A stretch of DNA of 64,000 nucleotides from Mucilaginibacter roseus (GCF_021215455.1 NZ_JAJPWV010000003.1:248001-312000); one strand, 5' to 3'; shown: positions 33,929 through 43,945, counted from the stretch's first letter. Translations and numbers: made by a program. The notes: a model not told the origin generated them from the sequence alone.

Positions 33929-35185
33929 ATGCGTCAAGGTATAGCTTTCTTGTTATTAATCGTATCCATACTTTTCTACTCTTGCAAAAAAAACAATCCT
34001 AAACCAGATAAAACGCAGACACATTTGTCTACTTTTTCAATTGAGCCAAGATATGTCAGAAGTCCTGACTTTGAAATACCGGCTCCCGAAACAAATAATC
34101 CTACTGAAATAACTTATACCAGTAGCGACACTTCTGTTGCTGTAATAAAGGGTAAAAGCATACAAATAAAAAAAGCCGGTACGGTTGAGATTACTGCTTC
34201 ACAGCAAGGTAATGACAAATATGAACCCGGAACGATTAAAACAATCTTCACAATAATGCCTAACGTTTACATTAGCGGCTATGTTTACGATTCTGAAGGT
34301 TACATTCCTGTATTTTGGAAAAACGGCGAACTCAATCAATTGGAACCGCGAGCGATAGCGTCAGATATATTTGCGACAGGCGATGACCTATACATAAGCG
34401 CAACAATTAACGAAGGCAGTTACGGTACTGCGGCTTACTGGAAAAACGGAAAGCTTGTGCGCCTGCCTGGCGGTGCAGCGAACACAAGAGCAATTGCAGC
34501 AGTAGGGAATGATGTAATTGTAACGGGCTTGCTAATTAACCCTACTCCGTTAGAAACATATGTTAATGTTGTTTGGAAAAACGGGCAACTACTCAATTTA
34601 GAACGGCCTTTTGGGTGTTGTACAGACCGGGATAAGCTTCAACCTACTGTTCTGGCCGTCGATGAAAGTAAAATTTACATCTGCGGTACCGCCGCAAACG
34701 AGCAAACCCAGTTTCCGGTAATCTGGAACAGCGACGGCAGCCTTTACAAAGTATTCCAATCCCCTCAAACCAACTATATTTCACAAGCCATTGTAAAAGA
34801 CGGCAACTTCTACTTGTCGGGTTCTTCCGGCTTCTTAGAAGATCTGACCTACTGGAAAAACAGCCAAAAATACGCCCAGCCAAATGAATCAAGGAATAAC
34901 GTCGGTTTTAATACCATAGCGGTAAAAAATGGCGACGTTTATACAGGCGCACCGGATGCAAACAATGGTGCTTATTGGAAAAACGGGGTTAAAACAATAG
35001 TGTCAGACCAATCGTCAGTTATTAAAATTGCAATTAGCGGTGACGATCTCCACATGGTTGGGGTACGCTATCTTAGCAATTCGTTATATGACTATGAAGC
35101 AGTTTACTGGCTTAACGGCAAGATCAGTAGACTGGCAGGGCCCAAAAGCAGTCAAGCCCTCGCTATGACAGTGGTTGATCAATAG
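33929..35185 (+). CDS. lipoprotein with Ig-like domain and WKNG repeats
   Basis: 418 residues. Lipobox ILFYSC (cysteine about residue 19), an Ig/BIg2-like module (about 40-110; ITYTSSDTSVAVIKGKSIQIKK broken by a turn, then GTVEITA), then seven repeats of about 45 residues. Each ends in a short W-containing motif: VFWKNGELNQL, AYWKNGKLVRL, VVWKNGQLLNL, VIWNSDGSLYKV, TYWKNSQ, AYWKNG, VYWLNGKISRL. Seven units suggest a beta-propeller. It is probably exported and lipid-anchored; no enzyme motif is seen and the function is unknown. It stands alone on this strand. Confidence 0.75.
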   Translation: MRQGIAFLLLIVSILFYSCKKNNPKPDKTQTHLSTFSIEPRYVRSPDFEIPAPETNNPTEITYTSSDTSVAVIKGKSIQIKKAGTVEITASQQGNDKYEPGTIKTIFTIMPNVYISGYVYDSEGYIPVFWKNGELNQLEPRAIASDIFATGDDLYISATINEGSYGTAAYWKNGKLVRLPGGAANTRAIAAVGNDVIVTGLLINPTPLETYVNVVWKNGQLLNLERPFGCCTDRDKLQPTVLAVDESKIYICGTAANEQTQFPVIWNSDGSLYKVFQSPQTNYISQAIVKDGNFYLSGSSGFLEDLTYWKNSQKYAQPNESRNNVGFNTIAVKNGDVYTGAPDANNGAYWKNGVKTIVSDQSSVIKIAISGDDLHMVGVRYLSNSLYDYEAVYWLNGKISRLAGPKSSQALAMTVVDQ

Positions 35186-35237
35186 AATATCTATAATAGT
35201 TAGTTGACTCCTTCACGATAAGTGCGCATTTGCGTTG

Positions 35238-36260
35238 TTATTTCCAGCTTTTAAGAAAAGGCAAAAGCGACATACTTACGGTCAGGTAAGGGACCGTTCC
35301 GCCGTTAGTTCTGAAAAAGTAATCGCTGGTTTTAGCGTCATGCTCAAACATGGTAGAGCGGGCCAGGGTGTACATTCCGCCGCTGATGCCAATAACCAGT
35401 TTTCTTGTTAGCATATATTCCAATGTCAAGCCTGTTCGCAAGTCGATAGTAGAGTAAATTGCATTTTGTGGCAGTGATGCCTGCTCTAGGTCAAAAAAAT
35501 AGAGGTTACCGCCCAGCTCGCTGCCCATGGATGCCCAGCTTTTTCTGGACAGTTGTTTTCTGAGCGCAACACGGCTTGGCATATCAATAAACAAATCGAG
35601 GTTACTGTTCTTGTAATGATGCCAGTAACTTACAAAAGGTACCACCGGCGCAACCGACGATGGATCGATGACCACCGCAAGACCAACAGCCCAGGATGAT
35701 GTAGGCGTTCTGCTCACCGAATACACTACGTTGCCAATGTAATTGAGCCTTTTAATTGAAGAAAACTCATTAGTCAACCCCGACAAACTGCCTGAATAGC
35801 TGATAGGGCGATTAAACAAACTATCTAACCGGGTGAATGATACGGTAAAGCCAACGGTCTGCTTGGTCAGGCTTTGATCAACCGCAGCGAAATCAGGCTG
35901 ATAGCTTTTAACATCTCTCGTTGTAAAATTAATTTGTTGGTAGCTGATGGTTCCGGCAACTACGTTTTTACCAAACTGTGCAAGCGGGATATTGAAATTC
36001 GAGCGTATTCTGGTAATATTGGTTTTTCCTTCAAACAGATTGCTGCCGTTAAGTTCGCCCTTTACCCGCCGGCTGCCGATCATATCTACCGCGAACGCCC
36101 CCTGCCTTAACATCGGATATTTGGTGGCATAATCGCCCAAAGCCGCGAGTTTTATCGAGTCGATCTTCCGTTTCATTGCCACCTCTTTAGGCAATTGCGC
36201 AAGGGATGATTTAAAAATGAGACAGGCGAAAATGATGTGTAGAAAGGATTGAGTTTTCAT
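35238..36260 (-). CDS. DUF6268-type outer membrane protein, last gene of the RND operon
   Basis: 340 residues, with signal peptide (HIIFACLIFKSSLAQ) and a beta-rich body with alternating aromatic residues (ISYQQINFTTRD, WAVGLAVVIDPS, SYWHHYKNSNLDLFIDMPS, IYSTIDLRTGLTLEYML), consistent with a barrel. It resembles the DUF6268 family seen after RND systems in Bacteroidota. It follows the pump gene by 94 bp with a large hairpin between, so it may be expressed at a lower level. Role unknown; possibly an accessory outer-membrane component. Confidence 0.65.
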   Translation of the reverse strand: MKTQSFLHIIFACLIFKSSLAQLPKEVAMKRKIDSIKLAALGDYATKYPMLRQGAFAVDMIGSRRVKGELNGSNLFEGKTNITRIRSNFNIPLAQFGKNVVAGTISYQQINFTTRDVKSYQPDFAAVDQSLTKQTVGFTVSFTRLDSLFNRPISYSGSLSGLTNEFSSIKRLNYIGNVVYSVSRTPTSSWAVGLAVVIDPSSVAPVVPFVSYWHHYKNSNLDLFIDMPSRVALRKQLSRKSWASMGSELGGNLYFFDLEQASLPQNAIYSTIDLRTGLTLEYMLTRKLVIGISGGMYTLARSTMFEHDAKTSDYFFRTNGGTVPYLTVSMSLLPFLKSWK

Positions 36261-36293
36261 TGTGAGTATGGCAAAAAAAGGTCAAAGCGCGGC

Positions 36294-36328
36294 CATGTGC
36301 AGGCCTGCGGGTGTTCCGCAGGCACATG
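36294..36328 (-). terminator. intra-operon hairpin after the RND pump-side spacer
   Basis: Inner stem CCTGCGG (36304-36310)/CCGCAGG (36316-36322), loop GTGTT; outer arms CATGTGC/GCACATG. It lies between the pump gene and the DUF6268 gene on the minus strand. A T-run comes some 15 bases later, so it may act as a weak terminator or RNA-processing element. Confidence 0.45.
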
Positions 36329-36354
36329 CATTAGCTGGTTATATTAATTGTTAC

Positions 36355-39300
36355 TTAGTGGGCTTCTAAAAGCAATTGCCCGTTATCAGGTTTCTTCTTT
36401 TTAAACCGAAGCAAAAGGTTTTCTATGATGAGGTACATAGCCGGTACAACAAAAAGCGTAAGAATCATGGAGCTGGTAAGGCCGCCTATGATAACCCAGG
36501 CCATGCCGTTCTTAATTTCGGCACCGGCACCGCTGGCTATGGCAATGGGCAGCATACCTAAAATCATGGCCAGGGTGGTCATCAATATTGGTCGCAAACG
36601 TTCTTTACCGGCCTCTATCAAGGCTTCTTTAACCGGGCGGCCTTCCGCTTTAAGCTGGTTGGTAAAATCCACAATCAGGATGGCGTTTTTAGCAACCAAA
36701 CCCAACAGCATAATAACACCAATCAGTGAGAATATATTTAGGGTTTGCATGGTGAGCGCAAGCGCCAATAAAGCCCCTACCAATGCAACCGGTATAGAGA
36801 ATAATACTACGAAAGGATAAACAGCATTTTCATACAAGGCTACCATGATGAGGTAAACCAATACAATGGCAACACCCAATGCAAAAAACAAGCTTCCAAA
36901 GGCATCAGCCTGATTTTTGGCATCACCTAAAAATTCTACTGATACTCCCTCCGGCAATTTCACCTGTGTTAATTTTTTCTTAATATCATCCGTAACTGAG
37001 CCCGACGGCCTGCCGGCCACGTAGGAATTTACGGTGATTGAGCCCAGCCGGTCGATACGCTGGAGCGCGCTCTCACCCAAGCCTTCTTTAACATCAGCAA
37101 ACTGGCTTAGCACAAATGTTTGCCCATTAGCGTTGGTAAATGCCAGGTTGCGCACGTTGTTAATATCAGAGCGATCGTATTTATCCAAACTAATCAGAAT
37201 GTCGTACTCGTTGCCTGCTTCCTTAAACTTACTGTTATCATTACCTGAGAAAGCGTTTTGTAACGCCGTACCTACCTGGCTGGCATCTATCCCTAACAGG
37301 GTCATTTTATCGCGGTTCAGGTTTACCTCCACCTGGGGTTTCTGATCTTTAACGGAAAGCTGAACAAAGCGGGTACCCGGTACCGTGGCCACAATCTGTT
37401 TATAATCTTCAGCCACTTGCCTTACCTTTTTTAGGTCGACACCCTTAACAGCGATCTGGATAGGCGCCTGGTTAGGCCCGCCGGTAATTGATGTTGGCGC
37501 CGAAGTAACTTTTACCCCTGGGATAACCGCGCTTAGCTTTTTTTGCAGAATGCCGCCAAACTCCTCGGCGGTAACGTTACGCTCTTTCTTGTCGACCATG
37601 GTTACCGTAATTTCGGCCAGGTTGCTGTTGTTTGATGTACCGGCCACACTACCGCTTATAAAACCAATGCTCGAGAAAACACGGGTAACTTCCGGCTGCT
37701 TCATAATCATCTTTTCAGCCTCCTGTGTAACCATGTTGGTTTGATAAATTGATGCTGACGGCGCAAGTTCCAGGTTAATAAGCAGTTCGCCCTGGTCAGC
37801 AGATGGAATGAACGCCGCGCCGATAAAACCGGCAGGCACCAAAGCTATGGAACCGATAATCAAAACAATAACGCCCGATAACAACCAGCGCTTTTTTACC
37901 AAAACAACTTTTAGCAGCTTGGCATAGTCCTCTTTCAGCACATCTATAAAATGTTCGAAACCTAAATTCAGCCGTCCCCATAAAGTTTTCCTATTCAATT
38001 CCTCTACCTTACCAAATTTGGCGGCAAGCATGGGCGTTACGGTGAAAGACACAAACAAACTCATCAGCGTTGAAAAAACGACTACCAGCGAAAACTCCTG
38101 CAGCAACGAGCCTATAATACCACCGGCAAAAGAGATGGGCAGGAACACCACCACGTCAACCAGGGTAATAGCCAACGCTGTAAAGCCAATTTCAGAGCGG
38201 CCCTCAAGCGCGGCCTTTTCTTTATCCGAACCCATTTCGAGGTGACGATAAATATTTTCGAGCACTACAATAGAGTCGTCAACCAAAATACCTACCACAA
38301 GCGACATGGCCATCAACGTCATCAAGTTAAGCGAAAAGCCCAGGGCGTACATGGCGATAAAGGTGGGGATGATTGACGATGGCAGTGCCACCAGCACGAA
38401 CATGGAACTACGGAAACTATGCAGAAACGCAAGCATCACAATGCCTACTATTACTACGGCAAGCCCCAGGTCTTCCATTACCGCATCGGCAGATTTGAGG
38501 GTATAAACACTTTGATCAGAAGACACCGTAAATTTCAAACCGGCGTTTTTGTATTGCGCCTCAATCTGTGCAAATTCCTCTTTTACCAGCTCGCTCACAT
38601 CCACCGCGTTGGCATCGGTTTGCTTAATGATCTGCACGCCGATAGACGGTATGCCGTTGATGTGGTTTATGGCAGTAGTTTTTGAAGTAGCATCTACCAC
38701 CTCGGCAACATCCCTTACATAAACGCTACCGCCCCCCGGCCGCTGCTGCACAATAACGTTACGGATCTGCTCGGTTGTGGTTACGTTGGCATCAAAACGG
38801 ATGGATTGCTGCTCGTTCTGCGTTTCAATACTGCCCGCCGGAAACGACTGGTTGGCATTGTTAATGGCATTGGTTAATTGCGCTATACCCAGGCCATAAG
38901 CCTTCATTTTATCCTGATCGATGTTAACCTGTATTTCCCGCTCATCGCCGCCAATGATATTAACCTGCCCTACCCCGGCTACGTTTTGCAGCAATGGCAG
39001 CAGTTGTTTATCAACAAAATCATAAAGCTCCTTAGGTGATTGCTTAGATGTAACCCCGGCTTTAATAACCGGCGCATCTTCCAGGTTTATTTTATTTACA
39101 ATCGGTTTGTCAACATTATCAGGCAGGTCGTTCTGTATCTGATCCGCCTTGCGCTGAATGTTCCGCTCGGCCTGATCTATATCTGTACCGGCCTTTAGTT
39201 GTATAACTACGCTTGAAAATCCTTCCTGAGAGGTAGAGTTTATTTTATCCAAACCTTCTACTGATGAAAAAGCGTCTTCCAGTTTTTTAGTTACGGATGT

Positions 39301-39480
39301 TTCCACCTCAGCCGCCGCTGCACCGGGATATATTGTACTCACCGATACCGTTGGCACCTCTATTTTAGGTAGCAGGTTGTAGTTAAGGCTAAAGTATGAC
39401 CGCGCACCAAATATAAACAGCACCGTGAATATTACGATGATTAGCAGGGGCCGCTTAACGGCAATTTCTGTTATTGACAT
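36355..39480 (-). CDS. RND family efflux pump, inner-membrane subunit
   Basis: 1041 residues of the AcrB/HAE1 class. N-terminal IAVKRPLLIIVIFTVLFIFGA segment, the proton-relay aspartate pair in TM4 (GILVDDSIVVLENIYR), large periplasmic loops, and C-terminal RPILMTTLAMILGMLPIA. It uses proton motive force to move substrates from the periplasm or inner leaflet to the TolC channel. The operon order is tolC - adaptor - pump, gaps 5 and 10 bp. The length and the double-D motif favour a drug/organic pump rather than a metal (CusA) pump. Expression is likely controlled by the neighbouring LytTR system. Confidence 0.95.
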   Translation of the reverse strand: MSITEIAVKRPLLIIVIFTVLFIFGARSYFSLNYNLLPKIEVPTVSVSTIYPGAAAAEVETSVTKKLEDAFSSVEGLDKINSTSQEGFSSVVIQLKAGTDIDQAERNIQRKADQIQNDLPDNVDKPIVNKINLEDAPVIKAGVTSKQSPKELYDFVDKQLLPLLQNVAGVGQVNIIGGDEREIQVNIDQDKMKAYGLGIAQLTNAINNANQSFPAGSIETQNEQQSIRFDANVTTTEQIRNVIVQQRPGGGSVYVRDVAEVVDATSKTTAINHINGIPSIGVQIIKQTDANAVDVSELVKEEFAQIEAQYKNAGLKFTVSSDQSVYTLKSADAVMEDLGLAVVIVGIVMLAFLHSFRSSMFVLVALPSSIIPTFIAMYALGFSLNLMTLMAMSLVVGILVDDSIVVLENIYRHLEMGSDKEKAALEGRSEIGFTALAITLVDVVVFLPISFAGGIIGSLLQEFSLVVVFSTLMSLFVSFTVTPMLAAKFGKVEELNRKTLWGRLNLGFEHFIDVLKEDYAKLLKVVLVKKRWLLSGVIVLIIGSIALVPAGFIGAAFIPSADQGELLINLELAPSASIYQTNMVTQEAEKMIMKQPEVTRVFSSIGFISGSVAGTSNNSNLAEITVTMVDKKERNVTAEEFGGILQKKLSAVIPGVKVTSAPTSITGGPNQAPIQIAVKGVDLKKVRQVAEDYKQIVATVPGTRFVQLSVKDQKPQVEVNLNRDKMTLLGIDASQVGTALQNAFSGNDNSKFKEAGNEYDILISLDKYDRSDINNVRNLAFTNANGQTFVLSQFADVKEGLGESALQRIDRLGSITVNSYVAGRPSGSVTDDIKKKLTQVKLPEGVSVEFLGDAKNQADAFGSLFFALGVAIVLVYLIMVALYENAVYPFVVLFSIPVALVGALLALALTMQTLNIFSLIGVIMLLGLVAKNAILIVDFTNQLKAEGRPVKEALIEAGKERLRPILMTTLAMILGMLPIAIASGAGAEIKNGMAWVIIGGLTSSMILTLFVVPAMYLIIENLLLRFKKKKPDNGQLLLEAH

Positions 39481-39490
39481 GGTTACTGTA

Positions 39491-40549
39491 TTATTTTGAG
39501 ATAGACACTGGAGAGCCGTCCTTTAAATTAATTTGTCCGGATGTAACAACGGTTTCACCGGCTTTAATACCGCTCATGATCTGTATCATACCGTTTTGTT
39601 CGATACCTGTGCGAACTGGTTTCAAATGCGCTACATTGTTTTCCACTACATATACTGATGCATCTTTTACACTTTGCACAATTGCGTCCCGCGGAACGAA
39701 CAATACATTTTGGGTGGTTTTTCTTGAAAAATCAGCAGTAACAAACGTACCCGAACGGAGCGGATTGCTTTCGTTGTTTGCAGCGGTAACTTCAACCCGA
39801 TAGTTATGCGTTTCATCCGCCTGCGGACTTATAAAAGTGATCTTACCCATAAATACATTATCCGGATTAACATCTGTACTGATCTTAACGGTTTGTCCTT
39901 GCTTTACCTGGTATACCTCGGCCTCGGTAAGATTTATCTGCACCTTCGCTTGCGACAGGTTAACGATTGTTGCTATCTGCGTACCGGTATTGGCATATAC
40001 CCCTTGCTCTACCAGTTTTTCAGAAATGGTACCGCTGGTTGGCGCCTTTACGGCTGCATCGGCAATTTGCTTTTTTATCTGGCTTACCTGGTTGGCCGCA
40101 TCAAGGTAATTCTGGTTTATTTCATTCACCTTTTCCTGCGTTGCGGCCTGCCCCTGTAACAGTTCGGTATAAGTTTCGAGGTCGCGGCGTAGTTTAGCCG
40201 CGTTGCTTTGCGCTTTTTGCAAATCGAGCTGCGCGATACGGGTATCCATCACGGCCAATACTTGTCCTTCGGTAACATGATCGCCCAAATTAAACCGCAA
40301 CTGCTGTATAGTACCGTTGGTAGTTGATAGTACCTGAGCCTCCTTAAAAGGTGCCAACGAACCTGTCTTAACCAGATTTATTGCTTGCAACTGTTCTTTA
40401 GCCTGCGCTACTTTTACCGGTATGCGCACCACGCTATCCTGAACAGGTTTGTTTTTCTCGTTAAGTGCCTTTTTATTTGATGCCAGCCTGAAAACAATTA
40501 GTGCTAACAGGATAATTACAATAAGGCCGATGATATATTTACGTTTCAT
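39491..40549 (-). CDS. RND efflux periplasmic adaptor subunit
   Basis: 352 residues from ATG 40549 (MKRKYIIGLIVIILLALIVF), an N-terminal membrane anchor. A longer upstream frame runs into the tolC gene and is rejected. Adaptor parts: lipoyl-like half-motif LGDHVTEGQVLAVMD, helical hairpin (about 105-165), second lipoyl half APTSGTISEKLVEQGVYANTG, beta-barrel and C-terminal domain. It bridges the RND pump and the TolC channel. It begins 5 bp after the tolC stop and ends 10 bp before the pump start. Confidence 0.94.
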   Translation of the reverse strand: MKRKYIIGLIVIILLALIVFRLASNKKALNEKNKPVQDSVVRIPVKVAQAKEQLQAINLVKTGSLAPFKEAQVLSTTNGTIQQLRFNLGDHVTEGQVLAVMDTRIAQLDLQKAQSNAAKLRRDLETYTELLQGQAATQEKVNEINQNYLDAANQVSQIKKQIADAAVKAPTSGTISEKLVEQGVYANTGTQIATIVNLSQAKVQINLTEAEVYQVKQGQTVKISTDVNPDNVFMGKITFISPQADETHNYRVEVTAANNESNPLRSGTFVTADFSRKTTQNVLFVPRDAIVQSVKDASVYVVENNVAHLKPVRTGIEQNGMIQIMSGIKAGETVVTSGQINLKDGSPVSISK

Positions 40550-40554
40550 ATAGG

Positions 40555-41892
40555 TTATAGTCCGTTGTAAAAGGTTTTTAAAGTGCCGCCGGCTTTCTCC
40601 ATGTCCAGGCGCGCCTGGTAAAAGCTGTATAGCGAATTGAGGTAGTTGTTTTGTGCTTCTTTTATGGAGTTTTGCGCATTCAGCCAATCGGTAAGGTCGG
40701 TAACTCCTTTTTGAAATTGCAGGTCGGTTGTGCGAAACACCGATTGCGCCAGTTCAATATTACGTTTGTCGCTTTCCAGGTTACTTTGCGCTTTAACCAA
40801 CTTAGTTCGGGCATTTTCATATTCTAACTGGTATTTACCTTCATCCAATTTCAAGTTTTCGGCCGCGTTCAGGCTTTTATATTTTGCCTGCGATACCTGC
40901 GCGTTGCGTTTAAAAAAATCAAACAGCGGGATAGTCAACTTCAAACCGATTGCCGAATAAGGATTAAGATCGGTTAAAGCAGGGCCGAGCGAACTACCGA
41001 AGCCCACGGCACCATAACGGGCATAACCGGTAAGCTTAGGCAATGCGCCGGCCTTTATACGCTGCTGATCAATATCAAGCAATTTGGCGTTGATCTCCGA
41101 GAGGCGATAATCCGTACGATTAGTAGCGGCGAATTGCTGACTGTTTGCATTTATATTTGACGGAACAGCAATATCCGCGCGGTTAGTAGAATCAATTAAA
41201 AGCTGGCTATTAATTGGATAACCCATATTATACTTCAGCTGATTTTCAGACAAGGTCAGGCTGCTCTCAGCTACCCGTATCTGCGAAACTGCATTGTTGT
41301 AATTAACCGTTACCTTATCAAGATCTTTTTTCAAGGTGACGCCTTTTTGAACTTGCAAGCCGGTAATATCCATCTGTTTACGGTAAGTTTGCAAATTCTC
41401 CCGCAGCAAACGCAACTGCTCGCGATATACAAATATCTGATAGTAGGCGTTGCTGATATTGAAAATGATCACTTCCTGATTTTGCTGCAGGTTTAGCTCG
41501 GCTTGCTGCCGGTTAAATTTATTAGCCTTTAAGCCCGTAAGCAGTGATTGATCGTAAATAGTTTGATCGAGCTGCGCAACACCATTGGCATTATACTTTT
41601 GTGTGAAAGCTACACGCAGTGGCTCCGGGCCAAATATGCCTGCCGGGATGATGGATTGCTGCACCTTCAGGTTATCATCCAGGGTACCTGTAACACTTAC
41701 CTTGGGGAGGTAGTCGGCCAGTGCTTCTTTGGCCTGTGCATCGGCGGCCCTTTTTTCGTTTTCGTAAACGGTGTTACTCCGGTTGTTTTTCAAACCATAA
41801 TCAAGGCATTCTTTTAAACTCCATAACTGCTGCGCAAGCAGCTGTAATGGCAAAAGGCAGATTAAAGCGAGTAAAATATTTTTTTTCGTCAT
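40555..41892 (-). CDS. TolC family outer-membrane efflux channel
   Basis: 445 residues with signal peptide (KNILLALICLLPLQLLAQ) and TolC repeats: WSLKECLDYGLKNN at the start of the mature protein, then two helical halves and FQKGVTDLTDWLNAQNSIKEAQ near the end. First gene of the efflux operon. Directly upstream (41946-42018) there is a -7 box and a 21-bp-spaced ATGGACA repeat shared with the neighbouring two-component operon, so it is a likely LytTR-activated operon. Confidence 0.94.
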   Translation of the reverse strand: MTKKNILLALICLLPLQLLAQQLWSLKECLDYGLKNNRSNTVYENEKRAADAQAKEALADYLPKVSVTGTLDDNLKVQQSIIPAGIFGPEPLRVAFTQKYNANGVAQLDQTIYDQSLLTGLKANKFNRQQAELNLQQNQEVIIFNISNAYYQIFVYREQLRLLRENLQTYRKQMDITGLQVQKGVTLKKDLDKVTVNYNNAVSQIRVAESSLTLSENQLKYNMGYPINSQLLIDSTNRADIAVPSNINANSQQFAATNRTDYRLSEINAKLLDIDQQRIKAGALPKLTGYARYGAVGFGSSLGPALTDLNPYSAIGLKLTIPLFDFFKRNAQVSQAKYKSLNAAENLKLDEGKYQLEYENARTKLVKAQSNLESDKRNIELAQSVFRTTDLQFQKGVTDLTDWLNAQNSIKEAQNNYLNSLYSFYQARLDMEKAGGTLKTFYNGL

Positions 41893-41945
41893 GCTGCGTC
41901 AATTACAAGTGCCTGCCTGTGCGGGCATTCTTTAACATTTTGCTG

Positions 41946-42018
41946 CAAAACTATCGCCTTTTTTTGTAGAACTGCTTTTGGGCGAATGAAATGGACAAAA
42001 ACGTAAATGAAATGGACA
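41946..42018 (-). promoter_or_regulatory. tolC-RND promoter with LytTR-type direct repeat
   Basis: The minus strand has TAGTTTTG (41946-41953), a -7 box, with no TTG at -33. Upstream, ATGGACA occurs at 41991-41997 and 42012-42018, exactly 21 bp apart, each preceded by ATGAA. The same arrangement occurs at 43918-43945 and 43991-44018. Confidence 0.65.
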
Positions 42019-42087
42019 CCATGAATTACTACAATGCCGGGGCGCTTTCAGTTTTGTTCTTTTTTAGCATAGGACGCTTACAATACC

Positions 42088-42849
42088 CTATTGTTCAATC
42101 CATTTCAGGAATGACTGCGCCTTTACTTTGCCGATGATAATCTTTTCGGGCGGGGTAATTTGCGACACCACGTACAACTTACGGTTAAAGTAATGCTCAA
42201 TATTTTGCACCGTATTACGGTTGATGATAAACTGCCGGTTGGCCCTGAAAAATTGTGCCGGGTTAAGCATTAGCTCAAGCTGTTCAATAGTATATTGCAC
42301 CGGGTAGCTTTTATCATTACCTACATAAATCTGTACCGATCTGCCGGAAGCATAGATGAAATGGATATCCGAGACCTTTATGGGAATAATCTGATCGCGG
42401 TAATGTACTAACAGGTTCTGCTTGTACGCCGGATCCATTTGATTAAGCACCCGGTTCAGGTTTTGCGTGTATGCTGCGCTGGCAATTAAATGCTCTTTAA
42501 AACGATTATATTTTTCGAGGCTGCGGGCCAGTGTTTCCTCTTCAACCGGTTTTAACAGGTAGTCAATACTGTTTGATTCAAAGGCACGGATGGCATACTC
42601 ATCAAAAGCGGTGCAAAAAATCACCGGCGCCTCGGTTTTCACTTCCCTGAATATCTCGAAGCTCAAACCATCACCCAACTGAATGTCCGAAAAAATAAGC
42701 TCAGGCGCCGGATTGCCCTTTAACCAGGCAATAGCCGCCGCAACCGAAGTAAGCGTAGCTTCTACCTGTATGGCATCATCCAGATTTTGCAGCATACGCT
42801 CCAGCTCACGGGCTGTTTTTATCTCATCTTCAATTATAATTACTTTCAT
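42088..42849 (-). CDS. LytTR family response regulator
   Basis: 253 residues: receiver domain with acidic pocket E7/D8, phosphoacceptor D55 in LIFSDIQLGDG, Y/L-K switch LLKPVE near residue 98, and a LytTR domain (about 148-252; IHFIYASGRSVQIYV, FFRANRQFIINRNTV). It pairs with the LytS kinase; its ATG overlaps the kinase stop as ATGA. Paired half-sites upstream of the kinase, of tolC and of the aldo/keto reductase are the expected targets (inference from LytTR binding habits). Confidence 0.95.
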   Translation of the reverse strand: MKVIIIEDEIKTARELERMLQNLDDAIQVEATLTSVAAAIAWLKGNPAPELIFSDIQLGDGLSFEIFREVKTEAPVIFCTAFDEYAIRAFESNSIDYLLKPVEEETLARSLEKYNRFKEHLIASAAYTQNLNRVLNQMDPAYKQNLLVHYRDQIIPIKVSDIHFIYASGRSVQIYVGNDKSYPVQYTIEQLELMLNPAQFFRANRQFIINRNTVQNIEHYFNRKLYVVSQITPPEKIIIGKVKAQSFLKWIEQ

Positions 42850-43868
42850 GCTCTCATCAGCGGTAAAGTCACGCTAAATTGTTCGCTATCCTTACTAACC
42901 TCAACAGTTTTTTGCATCAGCAGTTTATAGCGTTCGCTTATATTATTAATGCCGGTACCGGTACCCTCTTCAGGCACTTTTTTGAGCTGCAGGTTATTGG
43001 TGATAATGAGTGCGGGCGTATTATTTGCCTGTATATTAATTTGCAGGGGGCGCTCAGGTGATACTGAGTTATGCTTGATGGCGTTCTCAATCAACAACTG
43101 TACAGACAGTGGTGGTATCATCATTTCCAAAAACTCATCCGGAACGTTTATACTTACCTGTAACGATTCTTCGTACCGGGTTGTCATGATGTAAAGGTAT
43201 GAACGTATAAAACTCAGCTCCTCTTTAAGCGGTGTTAAGTAGTGGCGATTGTAATTAAGCACATACCGGTAAACTGCCGATAGCTGTATAATATAATCCT
43301 TGGTTGGTTGTTCGCTTGTTAAGGTTTTAAGCGTGCTGAGGGAGTTGAAAAGAAAGTGCGGACTGATTTGCTGTTGCAGCGATAGTAGCTGCGCACGCAA
43401 ATGCGCCTGCTCCAATATTTCGTTTTGAAGGCGTGTATTTTGCAGCGCGCTGTTGGTGTATACGCTGTAAAATACTACGTATGATATCAGGCTGGCCAGA
43501 AAAGCCCCTATGTAATGTATAGCAAAATCAGATACGTTATCATAACCAACCTGGGTATCATTAAGTCTGTTTAAAGGAAAAATCAGGTAATAGATATATG
43601 CGAAAACGACCGTAACTAACGAAGCCAAAAATATACCTACAACATGCTTAAACCGTGTATTAAGCCAGTTGTGCTCATTAAGCAAAAAGTAACCTTGTAT
43701 AAGCCAACAAACCAAAAGCGTTAAGCCAAGCTGACACACATACAGCAGATATTCCCACCAGCGCACCTCGTACAGTCGCTCATTACGAAGCAGCAGTGCC
43801 AGCAAGGTTGCACTGGTCAGCACTCCGGTGAGGATAAAGTACCATTTGAAAAAGTAGCTTTTGAACAT
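42846..43868 (-). CDS. LytS-type sensor histidine kinase
   Basis: 340 residues with four hydrophobic segments (about 8-27, 40-62, 76-97, 116-137), a coiled linker (LQNTRLQNEILEQAHLRAQ), the His_kinase box QQQISPHFLFNSLSTL with H171, and an ATPase domain with LLIENAIKHN and GTGINNISERY. It has only short external loops, so the signal is probably sensed in the membrane, as would suit a regulator of an efflux pump. A promoter and a 21-bp repeat lie directly upstream. Confidence 0.93.
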   Translation of the reverse strand: MFKSYFFKWYFILTGVLTSATLLALLLRNERLYEVRWWEYLLYVCQLGLTLLVCWLIQGYFLLNEHNWLNTRFKHVVGIFLASLVTVVFAYIYYLIFPLNRLNDTQVGYDNVSDFAIHYIGAFLASLISYVVFYSVYTNSALQNTRLQNEILEQAHLRAQLLSLQQQISPHFLFNSLSTLKTLTSEQPTKDYIIQLSAVYRYVLNYNRHYLTPLKEELSFIRSYLYIMTTRYEESLQVSINVPDEFLEMMIPPLSVQLLIENAIKHNSVSPERPLQINIQANNTPALIITNNLQLKKVPEEGTGTGINNISERYKLLMQKTVEVSKDSEQFSVTLPLMRA

Positions 43869-43889
43869 CGGGTAAAGATATTATAATTC

Positions 43890-43945
43890 CAAACCTACAG
43901 CCATTACCCGGCTTATTATGGACAAATAAGGTAATGAAATGGACA
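43890..43945 (-). promoter_or_regulatory. lytS promoter with LytTR-type direct repeat
   Basis: Minus-strand -7 box TAGGTTTG (43890-43897), start of transcription expected near 43883, leader about 15 nt. In place of a -33 TTG there is ATGGACA at 43918-43924 and 43939-43945, 21 bp apart. This is the layout of an activator-dependent, self-regulated promoter. Confidence 0.65.

Noticed and set aside
40550..40687. Longer start for the RND adaptor
   Set aside because: It lies in the tolC coding region; the membrane anchor begins at ATG 40549.
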